Positions 1 through 6,750 of a DNA stretch of 12,050 nt are shown piece after piece. This stretch comes from Pseudomonadales bacterium (lineage in GTDB: Bacteria; Pseudomonadota; Gammaproteobacteria; Pseudomonadales; IMCC2047): positions 1-12,050 of the forward strand of contig JAIPFG010000065.1 of the NCBI GenBank assembly GCA_021736745.1, read 5' to 3'. The notes beneath the pieces are model-generated. The model saw only the letters and a list, made by a program, of their open reading frames with translations. It did not search any database and had not been told where the DNA came from. How positions within the stretch are numbered: the first letter of the stretch is position 1; each line of letters opens with the position of its first letter. A program made the position numbers and the translations under genes.

Positions 1-294
1 GAAAATAAACTTGGTCACCTCATGCACCTCATTTTCTATGTGCTGTTGTTTGCGCAACCGGTTTTCGGGGTATTGATGACGCAATTTGCCGGTTATGATG
101 TTTCGTTCTTTGGGTTATTTAATTTGCCGGTCTTTGTTAGTGAAAATGAAGGCTTTGGGGATGCCATGCATGAAGCCCATGAAATTACTGGTATTGTGCT
201 GGTATTGGGGATTACACTTCACGCTTTAGCGGGGCTGAAGCATCACTTTATCAATAAAGATCGTACCCTGCTGCGGATGCTCAGAGGCAAATAA
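1..294 (+). CDS. Cytochrome b561-type membrane protein, 3' part only
   Basis: The reading frame is open from base 1 and ends at TAA 292-294. It gives 97 residues, the C-terminal part of a di-haem cytochrome b561 of the bacterial CybB/YodB kind, an inner-membrane quinol-oxidising electron carrier. The visible part has a hydrophobic helix at about residues 7-29, a periplasmic or cytoplasmic loop, then the family's C-terminal signature: H60 in MHEAHE, a helix at about 62-78, H74 in LHALAGLKHH and a basic tail (RTLLRMLRGK). H60 and H74 are 14 residues apart, the usual spacing of two b-haem ligands in this family, so they are the likely ligands here. An ATG at 22 lies inside the first visible helix and is not the true start. 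The N-terminal helices and the promoter lie outside the window. The gene converges on phoR with 23 bases between stops and no terminator visible. The family is clear; substrate and partner are unknown. Confidence 0.85.
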   Translation, partial: ENKLGHLMHLIFYVLLFAQPVFGVLMTQFAGYDVSFFGLFNLPVFVSENEGFGDAMHEAHEITGIVLVLGITLHALAGLKHHFINKDRTLLRMLRGK

Positions 295-317
295 AAACTT
301 CTTTCGTTCAGTTAGTA

Positions 318-1634
318 CTATGAGATTGCCGCAGTCTGTGGCGGTGTCTGCAAGCGGTGAAAGGGGAATTTACAGGTAAAGAGGCTACCGCTACCGAGAG
401 TGCTTTCGATTTCCAGGCGGCCATCATGGTTAATCAGAATATGCTTGGCGATCGCCAGCCCCAAGCCGGTGCCTCCACTGTCGCCACTTCTTCCTTTGTC
501 GGCACGATAAAAGCGCTCTGTGAGTCGGGGGATATCCTTGCGATCAATCCCTATCCCATTGTCTTTGACGGACAGGGTCCCACCTGTTGTATTCGTGCCC
601 CATTTAATCTCAATACGGCTATTTGGGGGCGAATATTTGCTGGCGTTGACCACAAGGTTGGATAACAGGCTATAGAGCTCCTCGTTGTTTCCGAGTAGTT
701 GGTCATCGGATTCTGAGTGAATAAGAAGCGACTGATTTTTTTCATCAATCATCGGCTTTAAATCTTTATGGATGCGGCTTATTAGTGCGTTGACATTAAC
801 CAAACCTGAGTTGACGGCGGTGGTGCGAGTTTCAAGTTTTGAGAGGATAAGCAGGTCTTTTACCAAGAGCTTCATGCGTTCGGTTTGTTGGCGCATACTG
901 GCCACTGCACGCTGCCACATGGGCTCCATTTGATCGCTGTTGTCAGATAGAGTTTCCAGGTAGCCGTTCAGCACAGTGAGGGGTGTACGTAATTCATGGG
1001 ACATGTTGGCGACAAAGTCAGTGCGCACTTGTTCCAGCTTTTTCAAATCAGTGATATCGCGCACAATAATCAAACGCTCCTGTTTGCCAAAGAAGGCGAT
1101 TTGATATTGCAATGTCATCTTCTCATTGATCGGGGCGGGCAGCTCCAGTGCTTTTTCATAATTATCCTGCTCAAAGTAGTCTTTAAAGGATGGATCACGG
1201 ATTAGATTCGTAATCAACTGGTTGACATCTGCCGGCGATACTAACCCCAACAGTTTTTCGGCGGCCGGGTTCCACCATTCAATATTGCCTTCGCGATCAA
1301 GCATCACAAAACCATCTTTGAGCGCATAAGTGGAGTCTCTAAAACGTTTGATCACCCTTTTCAGTCGTGCCCTGTATTTCAATTGGTGTTGCTGTAATTT
1401 ATAGATTTCATCGAACACGGCGCCCCAGAGACCATGACTATTGGGAGGGTCAGTCGGGCTGGTATTTTTGAGCCAGTCGTAGAGACGAAAGAGTTGTCGA
1501 AGATTCCAGAAAATATAACCACCTAATGTTATCGCGACGACAAGGCTGACCGCATTGAGCAACCAGCCAAGAAAGAGACTGCCCAGTAGCAAAATGGCAA
1601 GATGTCGCAACTCTGTGGTGGGGTTAAAATTCAC
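318..1634 (-). CDS. phoR: PhoR, phosphate regulon sensor histidine kinase
   Basis: This is the membrane sensor kinase that phosphorylates PhoB when phosphate is scarce, normally under control of the Pst transporter and PhoU. The protein has 438 residues, close to the usual 430. Two hydrophobic stretches near the N-terminus (about 11-27 and 30-43) form the membrane hairpin, with almost no periplasmic sensor loop, as expected for PhoR. A PAS domain follows at about 100-195 (GFVMLDREGNIEWWNPAAE). The dimerisation/phosphoacceptor helix carries H213 in MSHELRTPLT. The ATPase domain shows the N box (NLVVNASKYSP, from 327), the G1 box DNGIGI (358-363) and the G2 box GGTGLGL (387-393). The start is GTG at 1634; upstream in frame there is only a stop, with no better codon and only a weak ribosome site. 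It follows phoB by 120 bases and is probably co-transcribed. The phosphate role rests on the phoB neighbour plus the architecture. Confidence 0.93.
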   Translation of the reverse strand: MNFNPTTELRHLAILLLGSLFLGWLLNAVSLVVAITLGGYIFWNLRQLFRLYDWLKNTSPTDPPNSHGLWGAVFDEIYKLQQHQLKYRARLKRVIKRFRDSTYALKDGFVMLDREGNIEWWNPAAEKLLGLVSPADVNQLITNLIRDPSFKDYFEQDNYEKALELPAPINEKMTLQYQIAFFGKQERLIIVRDITDLKKLEQVRTDFVANMSHELRTPLTVLNGYLETLSDNSDQMEPMWQRAVASMRQQTERMKLLVKDLLILSKLETRTTAVNSGLVNVNALISRIHKDLKPMIDEKNQSLLIHSESDDQLLGNNEELYSLLSNLVVNASKYSPPNSRIEIKWGTNTTGGTLSVKDNGIGIDRKDIPRLTERFYRADKGRSGDSGGTGLGLAIAKHILINHDGRLEIESTLGSGSLFTCKFPFHRLQTPPQTAAIS

Positions 1635-1708
1635 AAAGGTATCTATCCGGTTGCAGGTTGTTAAAACTCATGAGATTGCTCAGGACGTATTCTACCTGCT
1701 CATGTACC

Positions 1709-1756
1709 AGAAAGTGGACTTAAAAAAGGAATAGTTTGCTCTCTGGAACACTTTCT
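1709..1756. repeat. 8-bp inverted repeat at the phoB-phoR junction
   Basis: AGAAAGTG (1709-1716) and CACTTTCT (1749-1756) are exact inverted arms separated by 32 bases. The right arm overlaps the phoB stop codon (TAG on the minus strand, 1755-1757). In the phoB-phoR transcript this could fold into a hairpin just after the phoB coding sequence. It has no T-tract behind it, so it is not a normal terminator. It might limit readthrough or translation of phoR, or protect the phoB 3' end; that is inference, and a chance repeat is possible. Confidence 0.35.
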
Positions 1757-2447
1757 AGCATAAGTTGGATGAGAAGCGATAGCCCGTGCCGCGAACGGTT
1801 TGAATATATTGGTGGTAGCCAAATTCAGTCAACGCCTTGCGTAAACGTCTAATATGAACATCTACGGTACGGTCGTCGATGTAGACATTGCCCCCCCAAA
1901 CGAGATCCAGCAACTGTTCCCGCGTGTACACGCGGTCAGGATGGGACATAAAAAATTGTAAAAGACGGTATTCCGTTGGGCCTAATTTAACCGGGATCCC
2001 ATTAGCGCTAATGCGGTGCGCCTGAGTATCAAGTTGTAGGCCTTCGTAAACAATTTGTGCGTCCGTATCGCCTTGAAAGCGACGTAATACTGCCCGAATC
2101 CGGGCCATAAGTTCTTTGGTGGAAAAAGGCTTGGTGACATAATCGTCCGCGCCCGTTTCCAGTCCTTCAATTTTATTGCTCTCTTCGCCCTTGGCGGTAA
2201 TCATAATGATAGGAATTTCTTTGGTGGCATTGTCACGACGCAGGCGTCGGGATAACTCGATTCCACTGGTTCCGGGCATCATCCAGTCCAATAAGACCAA
2301 ATCCGGGCGTTGATCGACAATAAGGGAGTGAGCCGTCATGGCATCTGGGGCTTGTAAACAGTTGAAGCCATTGAGCTCGAGCGTCATAGCGACCATATCC
2401 CGAATGGAGGCTTCATCATCGACGATAAGAATCGTTTTGTTAACCAT
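1755..2447 (-). CDS. phoB: PhoB, phosphate regulon response regulator
   Basis: This OmpR-class transcription factor binds Pho boxes after phosphorylation by PhoR and switches on phosphate-scavenging genes. The protein has 230 residues (E. coli PhoB has 229). The receiver domain (about 1-120) has the acidic pocket D10/D11 (ILIVDDE), the phospho-acceptor D54 (LVLLDWMMPG), T84 (MITAKG) and K106 (DDYVTKPF). The winged-helix domain (about 130-228) has the typical GPTEYRLLQFF, the YTREQLLDLVWG helix and VDVHIRRLRKAL recognition helix, ending in TVRGTGYRF. The frame stays open upstream to 2570, but the ATG at 2447 is chosen: it matches the family N-terminus exactly and has AGGA about seven bases upstream. 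The extra 41 residues would overlap the promoter. phoR follows on the same strand. A Pho box upstream suggests it activates its own expression. Confidence 0.96.
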   Translation of the reverse strand: MVNKTILIVDDEASIRDMVAMTLELNGFNCLQAPDAMTAHSLIVDQRPDLVLLDWMMPGTSGIELSRRLRRDNATKEIPIIMITAKGEESNKIEGLETGADDYVTKPFSTKELMARIRAVLRRFQGDTDAQIVYEGLQLDTQAHRISANGIPVKLGPTEYRLLQFFMSHPDRVYTREQLLDLVWGGNVYIDDRTVDVHIRRLRKALTEFGYHQYIQTVRGTGYRFSSNLC

Positions 2448-2483
2448 GATTTCCTGGTTTTCCTCAGTGCTTGGCGATGTTAC

Positions 2484-2517
2484 ATTAGAGCAGCGCATTG
2501 TTACAAGGAGATGACAA
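2484..2517 (-). promoter_or_regulatory. Pho box and -10 element of the phoB promoter
   Basis: On the minus strand TTGTCAT (2511-2517) and TTGTAAC (2500-2506) form two 7-bp half-sites separated by 4 bases. They match the known Pho box pattern CTGTCAT-N4-CTGTCAC at 6/7 and 5/7 positions. TCTAAT (2484-2489) follows after exactly 10 bases and matches the sigma-70 -10 consensus at 5/6. In well-studied Pho promoters the Pho box replaces the -35 element and lies 10 bp from the -10, so the geometry is as expected. Transcription would start near 2477, leaving a leader of about 30 bases before the phoB ATG with its AGGA site. Recognised by eye, with no matrix score. Confidence 0.7.
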
Positions 2518-2597
2518 ACGTTCAGCGTGCCGAAGGGGGGCTTTCGTGGCCTTTTCCTGGTTCCCATCAATCTTGTTTATTAGGAATTACTCATTCG

Positions 2598-3680
2598 ATG
2601 ACGAGTTATACAATTCATGAAAATGTTCATGAAGCCCTGCATAATTATGAAATGCCGGAAAAGTTAGGTTTTGGTCTATCGCCCGGACCGGTGATGTATT
2701 CCGTGAGCTATATGGATGGCATGTGGGGGGAAGGCGTATTAGAGGCTAATCGCCCGATACAGATTCAGCCGAGTGCGAAAGTATTGCATTATGGGCAGGA
2801 AATTTTTGAGGGGATGAAAGCTTACCGGGTTGATCAGGCACGGGCGAATCTGTTTCGACCAGAGCGGAATTGGCAGCGGTTCAATCGGTCCGCCAAACGC
2901 ATGGCAATGCCGGAGATTCCGCAGCAACTCTTCATGGAGGGTGTTTATTTAGTGACAGCCTATAGTGAAGCGATAATTCCAGCCGCGTCTGGCCAGTCAC
3001 TGTATTTGCGTCCCTTTATGTTTGCGACAGAACCCAGTTTGGAAGTGACCGGCGCAAACCAGTTTGTTTATATGGTCATTGCCAGTCCTTCAGAATCAAT
3101 CCACGCGGGTACGATGAAGGTTTTAATCGAGCGAAATGACACCCGCGCCGCTATCGGTGGCACGGGGGCGGCCAAGACGGGTGGAAATTATGCGGCCAGT
3201 TTCGCCTCGAGGCAGCGCGCCATGGCGTTGGGGTATCATCAGTCGCTCTGGCTGGACCCGGTAAATAAAAAAAATATTGAAGAACTTTCCGTGATGAATT
3301 TTTTCGCAGTCATCAAAGGAGAGCTTTACACACCCGCTCTCACTGGCTCCCTGTTAGAGGGCGTTACCAGAGATTCAATTATTCACTTAGCCCAAAGTAT
3401 GGGGGTGAGGGTGCATCAGCAACCCTTAAATATCGACGAACTGATTCGGCAGATCCAGTCATCAGATTGTAGTGAGCTTTTCTGTTGCGGCACAGGCGCG
3501 ATACTTGCGCCCATTAGCGCGTTGGGTGAATATGATGGCACCGAATATCAGGTAAAATACCCTGATGGTAAGCTTTCGTTAGTTATTCGGGAGCGAATGC
3601 TAGGCATACAAGAGTGCCGTCTAGAGGACCCTGACCATTGGGTGGAATGGATTCCTGAAGAATATTATCCGACAGCCTAA
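2598..3680 (+). CDS. ilvE: Branched-chain amino acid aminotransferase, group II
   Basis: This cytoplasmic PLP enzyme transfers the amino group between glutamate and the 2-oxo acids of leucine, isoleucine and valine, the last step of their synthesis and the first of their breakdown. The protein has 360 residues, the length of the group II (TIGR01123) family rather than the roughly 310 of E. coli IlvE. Family blocks are present in order: VLHYGQEIFEGMKAYR (about 61-77), LYLRPFMFATEP, then GGTGAAKTGGNYAAS with the PLP lysine at K193, LWLDP, IEELSVMNFF, TPALTGSLLEGVTRDSI and ELFCCGTGAILAPI near the C-terminus. The frame is open from an ATG at 2511, but the ATG at 2598 is preferred: it fits the family N-terminus, has AGGA (2582-2585) upstream although at a longish 12-base spacing, and leaves the divergent phoB control region free. 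No leader peptide or other attenuator is visible. Function is secure; the physiological direction is not. Confidence 0.94.
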   Translation: MTSYTIHENVHEALHNYEMPEKLGFGLSPGPVMYSVSYMDGMWGEGVLEANRPIQIQPSAKVLHYGQEIFEGMKAYRVDQARANLFRPERNWQRFNRSAKRMAMPEIPQQLFMEGVYLVTAYSEAIIPAASGQSLYLRPFMFATEPSLEVTGANQFVYMVIASPSESIHAGTMKVLIERNDTRAAIGGTGAAKTGGNYAASFASRQRAMALGYHQSLWLDPVNKKNIEELSVMNFFAVIKGELYTPALTGSLLEGVTRDSIIHLAQSMGVRVHQQPLNIDELIRQIQSSDCSELFCCGTGAILAPISALGEYDGTEYQVKYPDGKLSLVIRERMLGIQECRLEDPDHWVEWIPEEYYPTA

Positions 3681-3729
3681 CCGGCATTTCTTGGAAGGTT
3701 GTTTTACCAGATAAAGAGCCGCTGACATC

Positions 3730-3741
3730 TTTTCATGAAAA
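3730..3741. repeat. 12-bp perfect palindrome upstream of the TIGR02444 gene
   Basis: TTTTCATGAAAA is a perfect palindrome 20 bases ahead of the next start codon. It could be an operator half-site pair, but it is AT-rich and such palindromes arise often by chance. No promoter elements with good spacing are visible around it. Confidence 0.2.
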
Positions 3742-3761
3742 TCTTAATAAGAGAGTTTTAA

Positions 3762-4292
3762 ATGGGTGTTTCCTCCGAACAAAATCCTTTTTGGAATTTT
3801 TCACTTCATCACTATGCCACGCCCGGTGTGGCCGGTATCTGCCTGACATTGCAAGATAAGGCCGGGTTAAGTGTCAATCGGCTTCTTTTTTGCCTGTGGT
3901 TGGCTGAGCGTGGACGATTGTTGGAAATGGAGCCTTTGAACCAAAGTGAAGCCTTGCGGCAATGCCATGAACAGGTACTAACCCCATTACGAAATGCACG
4001 ATACGGTATGAAGCGGATAGGGATGAGCGTGGGGCAACCAAAATTATATCTGACAATGAAACAAACTGAGCTGGAGGTGGAAAGGATTGAACAGAAACTT
4101 CTGTTACGGTTAGCGCATAGTATGTCGGAGGATAATCGTGTAGCACGTGAGCTGGCTAGGGTAAATTTTGAAACCTATTTGGCATCGTTATCCGTGGATA
4201 TTCTCCAGTGGTCAACAGAAGTTGAACGATTAATCGATTTAGTCCTGGGAGAAAAGGACAATAAGGTATTTTTTATCGGGGCCAACGATTGA
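3762..4292 (+). CDS. TIGR02444/DUF2390 family protein, function unknown
   Basis: A 176-residue soluble protein with no signal peptide or membrane segment. Its first third (NPFWNFSLHHYATPGVAGICLTLQDKAG split around residues 8-35, then VNRLLFCLWLAERGRLL) is the typical opening of the TIGR02444/DUF2390 family of gammaproteobacteria, recognised from memory. The remainder is predicted all-alpha with many charged residues (QTELEVERIEQKLLLRLAHS). There are no conserved cysteines or obvious catalytic motif. The ATG at 3762 has GAGAG (3751-3755) six bases upstream. The gene lies 81 bases after ilvE on the same strand and could be read from the ilvE transcript, since no terminator is visible between them. 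It ends 20 bases from the convergent WD40 gene. I know of no established biochemical role. Confidence 0.85.
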   Translation: MGVSSEQNPFWNFSLHHYATPGVAGICLTLQDKAGLSVNRLLFCLWLAERGRLLEMEPLNQSEALRQCHEQVLTPLRNARYGMKRIGMSVGQPKLYLTMKQTELEVERIEQKLLLRLAHSMSEDNRVARELARVNFETYLASLSVDILQWSTEVERLIDLVLGEKDNKVFFIGAND

Positions 4293-4312
4293 GTAAAAAA
4301 CAGAAGGCGATT

Positions 4313-5347
4313 TCACTCTAATTCGTAGCTTAAGCCGTTGGAGGCGATGGCATAATAAAGTCCTCCTGTGCGACTAAAGCTAACCGCGAGTAGCGTGGCG
4401 GAGGTGGGTTTCCATTTGTCTTTCTTGGTGACTTTCCAGCGTTTCATTTCCTGACCACTTCCGATATCCCAGAGTTGTACTAACTGACTGTTAGTACCCG
4501 TGAGCAACTGTTGTTCATCTTGTGAAAATCTGGCGGAGGTATAAGTGGAGCCTGCAATATAAGGCCCTTTTTTGATAGGCATCTCTTTTACGGGAGCCCC
4601 ATTTTTTGTATTCCATATCACGGCCTTATCGGCCTGAGCAGCGGTAAAGGCATATTTTCCGGATGGAGATAATGCGGTAGTGGTCAGTTGGTTTTCGTGA
4701 GTCCATTGATGTAACTTTTCTCCTGACTCCAAATCCCAAAGTTTTGCAGAGCGATCATCTGAGCCGGTAAGTGCCAACTTGGCATCCTGGCTCAGGGTGA
4801 CACTTCGTACTTTGCCATTGTGATGAAAAATACGTTTCACGCCGCCGTTTTTGATATCAAATAATACGGCTGTGTGATTATCCAGCCCAAGTAAGGCAAA
4901 GTTGCCATTGGGTGTTAGCGCTAAGCTCAAAATGTTTCCGGGAGCCGTCCAAAACCAGATTGGTTTCCCGCTATTCAGTTCCCAGAGGACGATGGTGCGA
5001 TGCGTGGCAGTAGCGGCATAGTTGGTATCTGGAGATATCGCTGCGGCGACAATCCCGGTATATTCATTTTTAGTATGATTCCAGTTAAAAAGACGCTCTC
5101 CCCGGCGCATATCCCAAAGGCTGGCGCCATGATTGATAGAGCCGATGATAGCAAAATCCCCTTCGTTGGACAGCGCAGCGGTATACAGACCCTGTACTGC
5201 ATTTTCCCAACTTTTCTTGGGTGGGCGGGCTTCATCACAACCAATAATGAGTAAACACAAAACCAGTAAAAGGATAGCGCGAGGCTGGAGACCCCCTTGT
5301 AGTGGCCGCCGCTTTAGTGGGTTGTTAAATAATATTTGGACGATCAC
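4313..5347 (-). CDS. WD40-repeat lipoprotein
   Basis: The 344-residue protein begins with a basic segment (LKRRPLQGG), a hydrophobic stretch (about 24-35) and a lipobox IIGC with the lipidated cysteine at C37, so it is probably exported and anchored by SPase II processing. The next residues are Asp and Glu (C-D-E); in enterobacteria Asp at +2 keeps lipoproteins in the inner membrane. The mature part is about seven WD40-like repeats of roughly 40 residues, several closing in LWD, LWE, LFD or IWN (for example ASLWDMRRGE, VLWELNSGK, KLWDLESGEK, QLWDIGSGQE), enough for one seven-bladed beta-propeller. The start is GTG at 5347; no ATG precedes the signal peptide. It begins one base after the dsbB stop codon, so the two are almost certainly co-transcribed and perhaps translationally coupled. 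Propellers bind proteins, so a periplasmic scaffold role is likely; partner unknown. Confidence 0.82.
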   Translation of the reverse strand: MIVQILFNNPLKRRPLQGGLQPRAILLLVLCLLIIGCDEARPPKKSWENAVQGLYTAALSNEGDFAIIGSINHGASLWDMRRGERLFNWNHTKNEYTGIVAAAISPDTNYAATATHRTIVLWELNSGKPIWFWTAPGNILSLALTPNGNFALLGLDNHTAVLFDIKNGGVKRIFHHNGKVRSVTLSQDAKLALTGSDDRSAKLWDLESGEKLHQWTHENQLTTTALSPSGKYAFTAAQADKAVIWNTKNGAPVKEMPIKKGPYIAGSTYTSARFSQDEQQLLTGTNSQLVQLWDIGSGQEMKRWKVTKKDKWKPTSATLLAVSFSRTGGLYYAIASNGLSYELE

Positions 5348-5348
5348 T

Positions 5349-5846
5349 TTATATGGATCGTCGTTTAAACAGCATCAGGCTAATAATAACAAGACTGAGA
5401 AATGCGATAAAAGTCCAGCCGGGTATGCTCAGGCTTAGGAAAGTCCATTGGACTTTGGCACAGTCACCTGTGCCACGCAGCATAACACTGACTATTTCCG
5501 CCCAAGGCAGTACTTCCATCATGTATTCAAGCCCTGGGCCACAGGCGGGTACCTGGTCTTCCGGCAGGCTTTGCAACCAAAGTTGGCGACTCGCCAAAGC
5601 CATACCGCCAAGGCTAAAAAATAAGGTTAAACTCGCATAAATGCGCTGTCCCAGAGGTGTCGGGTTATGAATGGCGGCGATGAGAAAAATAATGCCGCTC
5701 GCATAAAAGGCAATACGCTGTGCCATGCACAGTGGGCAGGGCTCAAGCCCCATTATGTATTGAAAATAGAAGGCCGTTAAAATCAACGTGGTGCAAAAAA
5801 GGAAGGCTATTAGGTTGAGTTGGCGTGGAGCAGTGAGGACTGTCAT
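5349..5846 (-). CDS. dsbB: DsbB, disulfide bond formation protein B
   Basis: This inner-membrane protein reoxidises periplasmic DsbA and passes the electrons to quinone. The 165 residues form four membrane helices (about 10-30, 43-60, 69-87 and 143-162). The first periplasmic loop holds the CPLC pair (C37, C40), next to the quinone, followed by the conserved QR of MAQRIAFYASG. The second loop holds C102 and C129, the pair that exchanges with DsbA. Spacing closely mirrors E. coli DsbB (41/44 and 104/130). The ATG at 5846 is the natural start; its ribosome site is weak. No dsbA lies in the window. The WD40 lipoprotein follows immediately, forming a two-gene unit. A paralogue such as DsbI cannot be excluded, but the length and four-helix layout favour DsbB. 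Confidence 0.94.
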   Translation of the reverse strand: MTVLTAPRQLNLIAFLFCTTLILTAFYFQYIMGLEPCPLCMAQRIAFYASGIIFLIAAIHNPTPLGQRIYASLTLFFSLGGMALASRQLWLQSLPEDQVPACGPGLEYMMEVLPWAEIVSVMLRGTGDCAKVQWTFLSLSIPGWTFIAFLSLVIISLMLFKRRSI

Positions 5847-5984
5847 GTATTTATTTGCCCGTGTTAATTAGCGTTCTATACTTAGGGAGCCATCGGATTT
5901 ATTGAATAACCCGCTCAGTAGCGGATCATTTGAAAATCAAGGTAGCTTCGTGTCGTTATGTCGATATCTTTTTATCAGGTTCCT

Positions 5985-6013
5985 TAGTCACAGGATTCTA
6001 GAGGCACTATTAT
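5985..6013 (+). promoter_or_regulatory. Candidate sigma-70 promoter for the FliL-like gene
   Basis: TAGTCA (5985-5990, 4/6 to TTGACA) and TATTAT (6008-6013, 5/6 to TATAAT) are 17 bases apart. Transcription would start near 6020, giving a leader of about 47 bases. It is a by-eye match in a region that must hold promoters in both directions. A small 5-bp hairpin with a CAGT loop lies nearby at 5911-5924 and has no T-tract. Confidence 0.35.
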
Positions 6014-6066
6014 AGGAGCAGACTCACAAATTGAAACATTTGGATCAAAAAAGGAGAGCAGGTGTA

Positions 6067-6477
6067 ATGAAATCAAGGTGGTTTATTCTTGTGCTGCTGG
6101 CGCAGTTTATCAGTTTTCCGTTAACGGCGCAGGAGGAGGCTACAGAAGAGGCTGATGGTGTGCGTTACATTGACCTTAATCCCGCCCTCGTCACGAATTA
6201 TGGTGGCCCGGGTCCACTCAAGTATATTAAGGCCGAAGTGTCCTTGCGTGTGGACACCCAAGATGCCTATCGTTTGGTCAGGTATCATATGCCATCTCTG
6301 CGCCATGCGCTTATTTTGGTGCTGAGTCAGCAAACCGAAGAAACCGTTGGTACGATGGAGGGGAAGGAGCAAATTCGAATGCAGGCGCTTTCAAAACTTC
6401 AGTCAGTTATGAAGGTTGAAGAAGGCTCTGCACTCATTGAGGATGTGCTTTTCAGCAGCTTTTTTGTGCAACGCTAA
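6067..6477 (+). CDS. FliL-like exported protein outside a flagellar operon
   Basis: FliL proteins sit beside the flagellar stator and support motor torque. This 136-residue protein has the FliL core: YIDLNPALVTNYGG (about 35-48), KYIKAEVSLRV, a helix YRLVRYHMPSLRHALILVLS, the TMEGKEQIRMQALSKLQ helix and the ending LFSSFFVQR. The N-terminus (MKSRWFILVLLAQFISF...LTAQEE) is short and resembles a cleavable signal peptide with a likely cut after LTA, whereas canonical FliL keeps a membrane anchor; an uncleaved anchor remains possible. ATG 6067 is chosen because AAGGAG lies about ten bases upstream (6051-6056); a TTG at 6031 in the same frame would add 12 charged residues ahead of the signal sequence. 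No flagellar gene adjoins it, so it is probably a paralogue. Its role could be flagellar or not. Confidence 0.78.
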   Translation: MKSRWFILVLLAQFISFPLTAQEEATEEADGVRYIDLNPALVTNYGGPGPLKYIKAEVSLRVDTQDAYRLVRYHMPSLRHALILVLSQQTEETVGTMEGKEQIRMQALSKLQSVMKVEEGSALIEDVLFSSFFVQR

Positions 6478-6750
6478 TTGATCTGTTTTTGATTTTGGTA
6501 TTGTTCCGCCTGGCGTCGTATTGCCTCGACTCATCTTGGGCGCGCCGTTTGTTTTTTGCTGGAAATGTGTAGATAACTATTTGTAATAGCTCGCAAGATA
6601 AGCTTTTTCTTTTGAAAAAAATGCTTAATTATTAGGCTGGGGGTTTGGCTTTGCTAGTGGTGTATTGATTACGCGCATCTTTCTTCTTGTTATTCATTGC
6701 GTTCTTATTAGGAAGCCGTTAGCCTTTTTTGGATTCTTTGGGGAGCTATT
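6478..6750. other. Intergenic region upstream of the DUF1329 gene
   Basis: These 273 bases are AT- and T-rich, with no coding frame of note on either strand. The only signals are weak: TGTAAT (6582-6587, 5/6 to a -10 element) with TGGAAA 16 bases upstream, and an imperfect hairpin between AAGC at 6600-6603 and GCTT at 6623-6626 with A/T-rich inner arms. GGGGAG (6740-6745) is the ribosome site of the next gene. The region probably carries the promoter for that gene, but I cannot place it firmly. Confidence 0.4.

Noticed and set aside
357..665. Plus-strand frame opposite phoR
   Set aside because: It lies wholly within the ATPase domain of phoR on the other strand and shows no protein family features.
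1667..1674. CTCATGAG palindrome in the phoB-phoR gap
   Set aside because: An isolated 8-bp palindrome is expected by chance in a window this long.
2448..2570. N-terminal extension of PhoB by 41 residues
   Set aside because: It would run through the phoB promoter and the PhoB family starts at the ATG at 2447, which has a good ribosome site.
2511..2597. N-terminal extension of ilvE from an upstream ATG
   Set aside because: The 29 extra residues have no family counterpart, the ATG lies inside the Pho box, and the ATG at 2598 gives the expected protein.
5911..5924. CCGCT-CAGT-AGCGG hairpin between dsbB and the FliL-like gene
   Set aside because: It is a neat 5-bp stem but isolated, with no T-tract, no second copy in the window and no promoter-related position that gives it a role.
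6600..6626. Hairpin with AAGC/GCTT arms upstream of the DUF1329 gene
   Set aside because: The arms are imperfect and A/T-rich with no T-tract beyond, so it is neither a clear terminator nor a clear operator.
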